Of a stretch of DNA of 64,000 nt, positions 1 to 8,132 are shown one piece after another (positions within the stretch are counted from its first letter, which is position 1; the number at the start of each line of letters is the position of its first letter). The notes below the pieces were generated by a model. It had not been told where the DNA came from, did not search any database, and saw nothing but the letters and a program-made list of their open reading frames with translations. The stretch is from Phytomonas francai (lineage: Eukaryota > Euglenozoa > Kinetoplastea > Trypanosomatida > Trypanosomatidae), in contig MJCC01000001.1 of NCBI GenBank assembly GCA_001766655.1, positions 265 through 64,264 on the forward strand. Direction: 5' to 3'. A program made the position numbers and the translations under genes.

Positions 1-126
1 GAACACGAACAAGAACACGAACAAGAACACGAACAAGAACACGAACAAGAACCCGAACCCGAACCCGAACCCGAACACGAACCCGAACACGAACACGAAC
101 CCGAACACGAACACGAACACGAACAC
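1..126. repeat. Hexamer tandem repeat GAACMC
   Basis: The window opens inside an array of 6-bp units, mostly GAACAC and GAACCC, with GAACAA variants in the first part. It runs without interruption to 126 and continues off the left edge. All units stay in one reading frame, giving alternating Glu and His/Gln/Pro on the plus strand. It is not the TTAGGG/CCCTAA telomere repeat. Confidence 0.95.
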
Positions 127-147
127 GAGACCCAATCCCAATTTTAA
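1..147 (+). CDS. Possible 3' end of a Glu-His/Pro repeat protein (partial)
   Basis: Frame 1 is open from the left edge to a TAA at 145-147. It encodes Glu-His, Glu-Gln and Glu-Pro dipeptides, then a non-repeat tail Glu-Thr-Gln-Ser-Gln-Phe. Exact 6-bp periodicity keeps the frame open, so openness alone is weak evidence. The short unique tail followed by a stop is what would be expected at the end of a repeat-rich protein. If real, the gene points right while the next genes point left, so the two would converge. Alternatively this is a non-coding satellite. No function is proposed. Confidence 0.35.
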   Translation, partial: EHEQEHEQEHEQEHEQEPEPEPEPEHEPEHEHEPEHEHEHEHETQSQF

Positions 148-1641
148 CGTAGCTTTCCAATCTGGAGAATTTTTTAAGAAGCTCTGGGCTTAGATTGAAC
201 TCCATTTAAGGAAAAAGAAGTGGATGTAGGGAATCTATTAATAAAGGAAGATTTCCCTTGCTGCAAGCTGCGCACGGGCGGTGTCACGGTGCGCATGCCC
301 TCTGCATGCCTCTCCACTTGCAAAAAGAGCAGGGAATCCCAACCAANTCTGCATGCCTCTCCACTTGCAAAAAGAGCAGGGAATCCCAACCAACGGGATT
401 GCAGTACGGTACAAGGGACTCGAACACGGTGGGCGCAAGCATGTGACCTGGTGCGAGACCAGTGTTACTCCGTGGTAAACCGACTAGGGCACATTGCAGA
501 GTCTCAAATGCGTGCAAAGCACATGCACACCTTGCCTAACGGAGAATACCTTTGTATCGCTAAAAAAAGATACCTTGTCAATGCACCTATCACCGATAAA
601 AAGAAGGGGAAAGGGTTGTATATTAGGAAAACGAAAAAGGGTTGCATAATGCAGTGGTTGGTCCATGTTGATCCCTGCCCGACAAAATAAAGAATGCATG
701 TTCGATCGTTTAAAGAAGAAAAATATGAGGGTAAAATATATGGATTAGAGGGAAATTCTAAATGGGTATCGGATCTGTAAAGTCTTACTCGTTTCCTTTG
801 CCCTCCGTTTTTGTTAACTATTTTTAACCAAGAAAAAGTATGCGAATTCCGCAATATATTTAAAACGGCATTTTTGAATACTTGTTTGTCAAGGACAATA
901 TGGATCAGTCATTTGTTTCATCTGAAATGTCCCTATCATCCAAAATCAGCGTAGTAGAGACTACAAAAGCTATGTTAAAAAAATCGGGGGGAGCGTACTG
1001 CTACACTAAGTATGTGAACAGACGTCCTTTATTAGCTAATGCTAGGCATCACACTAGTATTCCATGTTATTCGTAACGAACTTGAAGGCTGAAGAAAATT
1101 TTGATCTACGTACATTAAACACATAGCACAACCTTAAAAGTCACTGTAGCCTTCCAAAGAAATATTTATTTTTTAAAAAAAATATCGTTTAAAACAACAA
1201 CCTTGGAGTTACACATTAATAGATTTCAACAACAACTTCTACCAACTTTATTTTTACAATTCTTAATCCATTACTCACAAAACATGTGAGTCCTTTATTC
1301 TTGGTAACTGTGTCACACAATATGAAAAAGAATAGCCTGCATCTAAATTTAAAAAGATAGATGGGTTTCTCCAGAGAAACCTGTAGTATATAGAGAGTGA
1401 TAAGACAGGTGTAATTTAAAAAGGGAAAAAAGAAATATGTTAACACTTGTATCCCATTCCGTATTGATGCACACGAAGCGCGGAAGACTTCTAGCTGCCC
1501 TTCCCTACTGTGCCTATTCCCCTCGTAAGCTTTATCCAGGAAGGGACTCTGTAGGTACAAAACTCCTCGACATACCACCGCTCCTCTAAAGGAGGGAGAA
1601 ACGCAAGTGACTAGATAGTGTACTCAAGGGAGATGGCATGT
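148..1641. other. Gene-free region, possible convergent strand switch
   Basis: No convincing gene is seen. Short overlapping frames occur on both strands, the longest on minus being 120 codons at 1216-1578. That one is hydrophobic, lacks recognisable motifs and lies in the 3' flank of the glycosyltransferase gene. The part from about 489 rightward is similar to 3922 onward (see the tandem duplication). If the repeat frame ending at 147 is a gene, this is the interval between two converging transcription units. Confidence 0.5.
301..393. repeat. 46-bp perfect direct repeat around a single N (assembly join)
   Basis: Bases 301-346 and 348-393 are identical and are separated only by the N at 347. 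An exact duplication abutting an undetermined base is the usual mark of two contigs scaffolded without merging their overlap. The real sequence probably has one copy. Any reading frame crossing 347 is unreliable. Confidence 0.85.
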
Positions 1642-3010
1642 CTATATGATCGAAAAAGGGAATGACTGAAGCAATTTTAGTTTTTGAATAGTTCTATGAT
1701 ATGGAAAGCCACATTTGGCGTCGTAAGAATCTCGAAGAATGGTGTTGTTAGTTGATAAAAACAACGGCACAGAAGCCAGGTACTCCATACTATGGTTTTT
1801 GGACCTTTTGCTGTTTATCAGCTGCGGAGCCCACCCTGCACTCACACCAGCATACTCCATGTCTTTAACTTTTAATTGTGAAGGAGGACCTGCTGCGTGC
1901 ATAATCACTGGGAATGTATGCCGCGTAATGTTATCGACTGTGTCAATGGGTCTCAGCTTCAGAGCCAAAAGTGACGGTGTGAGGCGGATGTGGGTCATAT
2001 CCTGTGTCCTTCTCCCGCCAACCCACTTGGGCACCGCCAGCTGTGTGTAAATCCCTTCACCGTGTGCGGCGTACGCTCGCCCGAAGAGGGTTCCCGCAAA
2101 CCGACCTATACTTCTGATATTATTCAGCTCTAGTGAATGCGGGTACTGAGGTCCGTCTCGTGGTAGGTACTTCGCCCAGTGCTCATCGTGATCTTCCATA
2201 CGAGGAAACGTAGTAAGGGATGCAAACTCATTAGCAAAGTCCAACCCGAAGAACCCCGCACGCACACCGTAGGGGGACTGCACTGCCTGTTGCTCATTCA
2301 ATGGCATTGAGAAAACGTCCTTCTCTACCTCCCATGTTAAGAGATCGAGGTAAAGTGCTGTGTAGATGGACTGGTCACAGTACCACACGTTTGAAGGTTT
2401 GGGTAATCGTTCTGCTACTAAATTGGTAGCCTTTTGTAGGAATTCCTTGTATGCCCACACACGGGCAATTACAACACCTGAGTTTAGGTAGTGTTGTGGT
2501 GATAAGTCAAAGGGGAAGGTGAGCTTATGTTCCGGATGTTTAGCGGCATAAGTGTGCATCTTTTCAAAGAGGGCGCTATATGTAGCAATGCAATCACTCG
2601 CGGTAAAGAATATGTTAGGTGAAAAACAATTATCCTCAGCGTCGACTAGAAAGGGTGCCATCACACGGCCCTGCCGCACAGCCAGCGCGTCCAGCTCCTT
2701 TGGTGTCGCGGCGGACTGCGCGATGAAACGATCGAGGAACGGGTTAATGTCCACACCTGTGAAAACTGTGTCGGAATCTAATACAATGACTACGTCCTCG
2801 GGATTCAGTTCGGCATGGTCGATCGCTCTCTCCAAAAAGTCGAACTTGGACAAATATCCATGAAATGGCATGCCATTGCCAGCTACCACCACGGGCAGCC
2901 CACTCAAGTAGGCTGAGCCCACGGAATAGCAAAGGGCGTCATCAATTTTATCACTCATAACGAAAATCACCACACGAGGCCCTGTAGTGGAGCGAACGAA
3001 CATGTCCGGC
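489..3010. repeat. Tandem duplication, left copy (glycosyltransferase gene and its 3' flank)
   Basis: This segment aligns co-linearly with 3922-6150. Shared landmarks in the flank include the run beginning GCACATTGCAGAGTCTCAAA at 489 (GCACATCACAGAGACTCAAA at 3922). A second landmark is the similar stretch ending in an AATAAAGRATG motif (near 690 and 4123). Downstream, the whole glycosyltransferase coding region aligns. The homology ends near codon 80 of the gene, so the right copy lacks the sequence for the N-terminal membrane anchor. Boundaries are estimated by eye. Confidence 0.75.
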
Positions 3011-3249
3011 GTGCCACCACGGGGAACCACCGAGGGTGGAAATGGGATTGTTTTCGACCTGTCAGAGAAACTTTGGCAAAGAAGGATGAAAAGCATGCAA
3101 AGGAGCCCTACGAGAAGCGACCGCCGGAGACGACCCATAAAAATGTCACTTAGTGACTCTTTTGCGAAGCGTTTTAGGGGTAATGTCATTTTTTTAGCCT
3201 TATCCTTTGTGAACATTTCCGAGTGACAAACACCTATACCTCTGAACAA
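1642..3249 (-). CDS. Golgi/ER-type glycosyltransferase, type II membrane protein
   Basis: The 535-residue protein has a short basic N-terminus, one hydrophobic anchor at about residues 44-62, then a luminal catalytic domain. This is the layout of a type II secretory-pathway glycosyltransferase. A conserved-looking DxD-type metal site, VIVLDSDTVFTG, lies near residue 160. It resembles the procollagen galactosyltransferase/PLOD glycosyltransferase type, but the donor and acceptor sugars cannot be told from sequence. Two N-glycosylation sequons (Asn-Asn-Thr, Asn-His-Ser) are near the C-terminus. Several Met codons precede the anchor (residues 1, 12, 21, 38), so the true start is uncertain. It is the intact member of a tandem pair; the partner at 4840-6144 is broken. 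Confidence is high for glycosyltransferase and low for subfamily. Confidence 0.7.
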   Translation of the reverse strand: MFRGIGVCHSEMFTKDKAKKMTLPLKRFAKESLSDIFMGRLRRSLLVGLLCMLFILLCQSFSDRSKTIPFPPSVVPRGGTPDMFVRSTTGPRVVIFVMSDKIDDALCYSVGSAYLSGLPVVVAGNGMPFHGYLSKFDFLERAIDHAELNPEDVVIVLDSDTVFTGVDINPFLDRFIAQSAATPKELDALAVRQGRVMAPFLVDAEDNCFSPNIFFTASDCIATYSALFEKMHTYAAKHPEHKLTFPFDLSPQHYLNSGVVIARVWAYKEFLQKATNLVAERLPKPSNVWYCDQSIYTALYLDLLTWEVEKDVFSMPLNEQQAVQSPYGVRAGFFGLDFANEFASLTTFPRMEDHDEHWAKYLPRDGPQYPHSLELNNIRSIGRFAGTLFGRAYAAHGEGIYTQLAVPKWVGGRRTQDMTHIRLTPSLLALKLRPIDTVDNITRHTFPVIMHAAGPPSQLKVKDMEYAGVSAGWAPQLINSKRSKNHSMEYLASVPLFLSTNNTILRDSYDAKCGFPYHRTIQKLKLLQSFPFSII

Positions 3250-3368
3250 AGCGAACGGAATGTGTGTTTTCTCAATATCTAAAAGAATTCAAGTGGGTGA
3301 ATACGAAGAAGAGGATAAAGATAGATGAGAGTCATAGAACAAGTGCGAAAAGGGAAAAATTAATTATA

Positions 3369-3586
3369 TCACATCAAGTACTTTAAATTTCTCCTTGGAC
3401 ACCTTTCTGTCGCAAAATCTGCCTCAAAAAAGGGGCGCTCGATACCAGGCTTCCCAAAGACCGGAAGGAAGGACTCGCCGACCTGGATGACAGAAACTAG
3501 CTGAGCGAAGGTCATGCCAAAGGTGGTGAACGGAACAGCGCAACTTCATCCACATATTTAGCAAGCCCAGCGAGCACAACGTGCCC
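3369..3586 (-). pseudogene. Decayed coding fragment, unrecognised
   Basis: Two overlapping minus-strand frames without start codons read like ordinary protein. One runs 3586-3512 and contains LAKYVDEVALFRSPP. The other runs 3545-3369 and contains FAQLVSVIQVGESFLPVFGK. Amino acid composition and hydrophobic spacing look coding, and one shift of frame between them would join the two. It lies between the two glycosyltransferase copies, outside the duplicated block. No family is recognised. It could also be chance. Confidence 0.35.
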
Positions 3587-4839
3587 CTAATTCTTCCTCT
3601 TCCATATAACTATCCCACCAATATTAACGCCTAGAGATGGCTATAACCAATCGTAGAGGATGCGATGATTATGCCATTATTCAGTCCGTGTGCTATCGAC
3701 TGGCGACACACGCACAGGCTGCGGAGCGAGCCCCTAACCCCAACCCACACTCCAGCGCAGGGCGTCAGAGGAGGCAGCCGTGCCAGCCCCGCAGCAGGGT
3801 GCAGCCTTTTCGCGCGCGTTTCCCTGTGCTCCCCTCCTCCCCCTGCCTCTCTCCTGGCACCCCGCGAACATGTTCCACCCGCTGGAGAATAGCAGCTGAG
3901 TGCCGCTCTATCCCAACTTCAGCACATCACAGAGACTCAAATGCAAATGAAACACACGAATCGCATCTAACGGAAAGTATTTCTGAATTTTAAAGAAATG
4001 CTACCTTGCGGCTTCTACCTAGATAAAGCAATCTTTAAGAAAGGGAAAAATAGCCAGTATTAAGAGAAAAAGAAATCATAACGTGGTGGGTGGTTTGTGC
4101 AGGTTTTAGCCGAACAAGAATAAAGGATGTATGCTTGATTGTCAAAAATAGTTTTTATAAAGGATTTATTTCCGCCCCTCGCCGCATTTTTTTTTTATTG
4201 GCTATCGATACAGGAATATATCGAACGGTTCATTAAAAGTATACGGTCTTTCAAAGGAAAAAATCAGAATCCAATGAGTGCATTATCGCTATAATGTATT
4301 GATATTAAAAAATGGGAATAATAAATAGTACGAAAAAATACACCAATAGAGGATAGCACTACGTTTTGGTAATGTGAACAGCTATCCTTCACAAACCAAT
4401 GCAAAGCATTAGGCCGGCATTATATGAAATCAAAAAGATTTATAAGCTAAAGGAATGTGCTCTGTGTATGTGTGTACTTATTCACACAGCAGCAATTAGA
4501 ATCACTATGCCGTAGTTAAAGTAACATTATTTTTTACTAAAGATACTAAAAATTATCTTCAAATACCATTATGACATTTAGAAACTTATTTTTTACCTGT
4601 GTATAGTATAATAATATTTTTTACAATGAAAACCCACAAATTATCCATACCGAAACCTTATTTTATTTAAAAAATTATAGTTAAAATTATACACCATTCC
4701 AACTAGTTGTGTATTCATAAAGTGGAAAGTACTCTGGAGTATTACCCTTAGATGCAAATTTTATTGTGTACGGCGCAGTCTGCTTATTATGTTCTTTTTA
4801 AGGGAAAACGTTCAGAGCAAGATAGCATATCATGGGGAA
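3587..4839. other. Spacer between the duplicated copies; no gene seen
   Basis: A GC-rich patch at about 3700-3900 gives short plus-strand frames (such as 3637-3993) rich in Pro, Ser and Arg. These look like composition artefacts. From 3922 the sequence is the diverged right copy of the intact gene's 3' flank. The remainder to 4839 is very AT-rich, with homopolymer A/T runs and no gene. Confidence 0.6.
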
Positions 4840-6150
4840 ACGTTTGAGTGTATATGCGATGGGAATAGTGAACGACATCAAAAAATGCCTCACTTCTAAA
4901 TGGTTTGCTCATAAAGAAACCCGCATTTGACATAGTAGGAATCACAAAGGACGGCGCTATATGTTGAGAAAAACAACGGTACTGATCAAGATACACCATG
5001 GACTGTTTTTCATCTTGGGGTTGTGCACCATAGGCACGAGCCGGGCTTCACTGATTGCACCAAACCCCAGCTATTTTGCAGTAGTGAGACCTCGCTCGTG
5101 TTCCGCTACGTGCAAAATAACGGGGAACGTATGCCGGGTCGTGTTGTTGACTGTGTTAATAGGCCACAGCTTGAGCTGCCCATAACAGTGGCGTGCAATT
5201 GATGTGGGCCTTCTCGGATGCCCTTTTCTCGCCAACCGACCTGGGTACTGTCCGTGTCGTGTAAATCCCCTCGCCGTGTGCGGCGTACACCTGTCTGTAA
5301 AGATCGTTTAGGAACTGGCAGGTATCTCGCCCATTCCTCATCGTGTGGCTCCAATTGGCTTATGCATGTTTTCAAAAAGATAGCCATGGGGGTGTCCGTA
5401 TAGTCTAACCCCAAAAATCCTGCACGCACACCGTAGGGAGACCGCACACCTTGTCGCTAATGGATTGGCATCGAGAAAACGTCCTGCTTGACTTCCCATG
5501 CTAAGAGATCTAGGTAAGCGCTAAATAAATGGACTGGTCGTCAAACCATCGTCGTTTGTTTAAAAATGGTACCATTTGCATTTGGTTGTAATGATTAGAC
5601 TTCCGTAGGAACTCCCTGTACGCCCACAGACAAGCAACCATAACCCCCGAGTTCAGGTAGCGGTGGAATGAAAAATTAAAGACAGGTTGAGACTATGCTC
5701 TGGATATCGAGAGACATAATTTCAGACCTTATTGTAAACAACTTCATAACCACTTTCGAAGCCTTTCATGGATTCAAACATGTCACCCTTCGGATACTGA
5801 TGTTCTGTATCAACTATAAACGGTACTATCGCACGGCCCTGCCGCACAGCCAGCGCGATGAAACGATCGAGGAACGGGTTAATGTCCACACCTGTGAAAA
5901 CTGTGTCGGAATCTAATACGGTGATTACGTCGTTTGGCCGCAGCTGTGCCTTCTGTATGACCTTTTCAATATAGCCGGAGATGGGGGAAAAAACATGATA
6001 TGGCATATCATAGCCAGCTACCACCACAGACAGCCCACTCAAGTAGGCTGAGCCCACAGAATAGCAAAGGGCGTCATCCATTTTATCACCCACAACAAAA
6101 ATAACGACACGAGCTCCTTTGGTGCGAACAAACATGTCTGGCATGTTATT
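3922..6150. repeat. Tandem duplication, right copy
   Basis: This is the diverged counterpart of 489-3010. Order and orientation are the same, which fits unequal crossing-over or replication slippage. Divergence is substantial in both flank and gene, so the duplication is not recent. Confidence 0.75.
4840..6144 (-). pseudogene. Glycosyltransferase pseudogene (second tandem copy)
   Basis: This region matches the intact gene at 1642-3249 from about its residue 81 to near its end, but in pieces. The best frame, 6144-5722, keeps the DxD segment VLDSDTVFTGVDINPFLDRF. It then drifts off-frame before the part corresponding to the LNSGVVIARVWAYKEF segment. A later frame, 5447-5106, keeps SPYGVRAGFLGLDY and the AHGEGIY region. 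A third, 4999-4787, matches the C-terminal tail. An internal deletion removes residues between RFIA and LAVRQGR, and the N-terminal membrane anchor is missing. Several independent frameshifts argue against a sequencing error. No protein of useful length can be made. Confidence 0.85.
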
Positions 6151-6727
6151 CCGGTGACACCCCGTGCACGTAAAAGTAATTCAGTTCAAGTTGCTGAAGC
6201 AAAGTATGCATACATCTATTAAAAACATACTGAGAAACCTAATGAGGTGTGACCAACAGAGGCGAGCCATCCAATTACACCTCCATTGCTATGGCTTACG
6301 GCGTGTTTTTGATACCACTGTTTTGCTTTCCTTAGTTGAAAAACTTCTAAAGAGCCGAATCCTTGGATTTTCGGGAAAGAATAGAGAATGTATATTTTCT
6401 TCGACTCTGTATGGACGCAAGTAAGACAAAAGGAAGAAGAAGCGAAGGATAGAAATACTGGATAGTTGCAGTGGATGATTAGAAAAGAGAATAAACAGGC
6501 CATTTGTTCGTCAGCGGTCATGATTTTTGCAACCACTTCTAATCACGAATTTTATCTGTGTTTGGATTCTTCTCGCGTGTCATCACGTGCAGGCTCACCA
6601 CTTGAAACGTTCCTCAACAGGGATTTCCATATTAATAGGGAAAGAGAAAAGGGAAACAGGCAGAGAGACACACTGCATAGACTAAAGAAGGGCGAAGGAC
6701 TTTCACATTCAGGGACCAGGAATATGC

Positions 6728-7153
6728 TCAACTCAAACAGTGTGAAATGAATAATTCTTCAATCGATAAAAGACAGAAAGCATGGAGCCCTGAGGCATCT
6801 GGCGGGCGTCGGGGAAGGTTTAAAAAAGGCACAAAAGTGCCCAAAGGATACTTCGGTTTAGCTGGAGTCATCGTGATCTTTTCTGAGACACCTCTCCAGT
6901 GAGAGTTCCCCTCTTTCGAGACATCCAAGCGGAGCGCCACTGAAGGAACCAAAGTATAGGACCCGAAACTTGATATCCTCACACAAACAGGAGCATACGG
7001 TGCATGATGCAATGGATATTGCTTGCTGGTGGTGACTCTGTTGAACCTAAATGTGTCTTGTGAAGCGTGGCATCGCCAACCATAGACAAACGATGATTTC
7101 CTTATTGTACACTTTGACGATCGGTGTACCACCTTAAATCTGTTATGCAACAC
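6728..7153 (-). CDS. Uncharacterised 141-codon frame, doubtful gene
   Basis: This minus-strand frame is the longest intact one in its spacer. It is rich in Ser, His, Pro and Arg, with no membrane segment, repeat or motif that I recognise. It is in the same direction as the cluster and could be the end of a decayed gene that also left the 7252-7491 fragment upstream. It could equally be chance in a stretch of moderate GC. Confidence 0.2.
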   Translation of the reverse strand: MLHNRFKVVHRSSKCTIRKSSFVYGWRCHASQDTFRFNRVTTSKQYPLHHAPYAPVCVRISSFGSYTLVPSVALRLDVSKEGNSHWRGVSEKITMTPAKPKYPLGTFVPFLNLPRRPPDASGLHAFCLLSIEELFISHCLS

Positions 7154-7251
7154 TTTTATCGATTAAATTCGTTTCTCTTTCCCGTGGTGTGCTGAGGCAT
7201 TGAGATGTCCCGTGCTCTGATTGGCCTCAACATGTTAGTCAGTTTTAATAC

Positions 7252-7491
7252 TCAAGCAAAGGCAAGGTGAATTGAAGACATATCGCTGCGATATGCAAAT
7301 CGTTTACACCATGAATGATGCATAACCCTCAACACAATGCCTGCTGTTTTTTCCGATTCCCATCGTGCGAAGCTCTGCAGAGCCTGGGCGTTTCTAGCCG
7401 CTCTAGAATGGGAAACTGCATCAAGTGGAAGAGTGATGAATCGAATCTTCAGGCACTTTGAGAGTTTTTTCTTTCCAGTCTGAAGTGCTAC
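7252..7491 (-). pseudogene. Open 79-codon frame without start codon, probable gene remnant
   Basis: The frame lies between a TGA ending at 7494 (reading leftward) and a TGA at 7252-7254. It contains SRAARNAQALQSFARWESEK and then GIVLRVMHHSWCKRFAY, which look like real amphipathic protein sequence. There is no Met until about two thirds through, so it is not an independent gene. No family is recognised. Confidence 0.3.
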
Positions 7492-7929
7492 TCAAACTAA
7501 AAAAAAAAAAAAATGGAGAAACAGTATCGTTTACAAGAAATCCTCTCATCTGCTAATCCTTTACAAAAGTCATTGGCTTCTCAAGTTTAGGGACTACCCT
7601 AAAATCACCGCTTTTTTCATGAGTGAAAAATGAAATTTTTTTTATGAGAGCATAAATTTATAGATATGAAACCAACTTATCCACTAAGCTTCTAAAAAGA
7701 AAAAGAACATTGTTCAACCACCAATTTAATGTGTACATTTTGGGGGCGGGGTTAATTTTAGTCAAAATATACATAAATTTATCATAACAAAGAGAAAAAG
7801 AAAGGGCAGGTGGAATTAAACACGACAACAATGAACTTCGTTTCAACAACCAATAGTGTCTAATTTTCGCTTTCTTCCTTTATCTCTGAATTTACGTATT
7901 ATAATTTTTAAAAAAAATACCTTGCACTC

Positions 7930-7994
7930 CCCAATATATCTATATCTATATCTATATCTATATATATAGATAGATAGATAGATAGATAGATAGA
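7930..7994. repeat. TATC/GATA microsatellite, hairpin-prone
   Basis: TATCTA units are followed by TATATA and then GATAGATAGATA units. The two halves are partly complementary and could fold into a hairpin. It lies in the 3' flank of the WD40 gene. Confidence 0.9.
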
Positions 7995-8132
7995 TGAATA
8001 TGACAAAAACAAACATGTAAAGGAAAAAACAAAAACGAAACGGCTGTCCCATCATAAGTGTCTTGACCAACTAGAAGTGGCTATCCTCTTCGGTATTATG
8101 ACTAAATAAAGATAGATAGATATCAAAAAGTT

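Larger units (their letters stand above)
6145..8132. other. Long spacer with scattered decayed-looking frames
   Basis: About 2 kb with no intact gene. It holds two minus-strand frames listed separately (6728-7153 and 7252-7491). There is also a TATC/GATA microsatellite near 7930-7994, a T-rich and A-rich stretch at 7500-7660, and short chance frames. This spacer is much longer than most spacers to the right, which fits lost genes. Confidence 0.6.

Noticed and set aside
1..126. Telomere repeat
   Set aside because: Units are GAACAC/GAACCC, not the kinetoplastid TTAGGG/CCCTAA.
398..475. Possible tRNA on the minus strand, with a T-arm-like GTTCGAGTC and 74-nt span
   Set aside because: Acceptor stem has mismatches, and neither D arm nor anticodon arm pairs at the expected positions; no cloverleaf can be drawn.
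220..690. 156-codon plus-strand frame
   Set aside because: It crosses the N and the duplicated 46-bp artefact, and its right part aligns with non-coding flank at 3922 where the frame is not kept.
1216..1578. 120-codon minus frame downstream of the glycosyltransferase gene
   Set aside because: No motif, Phe/Leu/Ile-rich as in translated AT-rich UTR; no counterpart frame in the duplicated copy.
3425..3480. GACCGGAAGGAAG resembling the SRP RNA domain IV tip
   Set aside because: The conserved loop bases on the 3' side (AGCAG) are absent; the segment is better read as part of the decayed minus-strand coding fragment.
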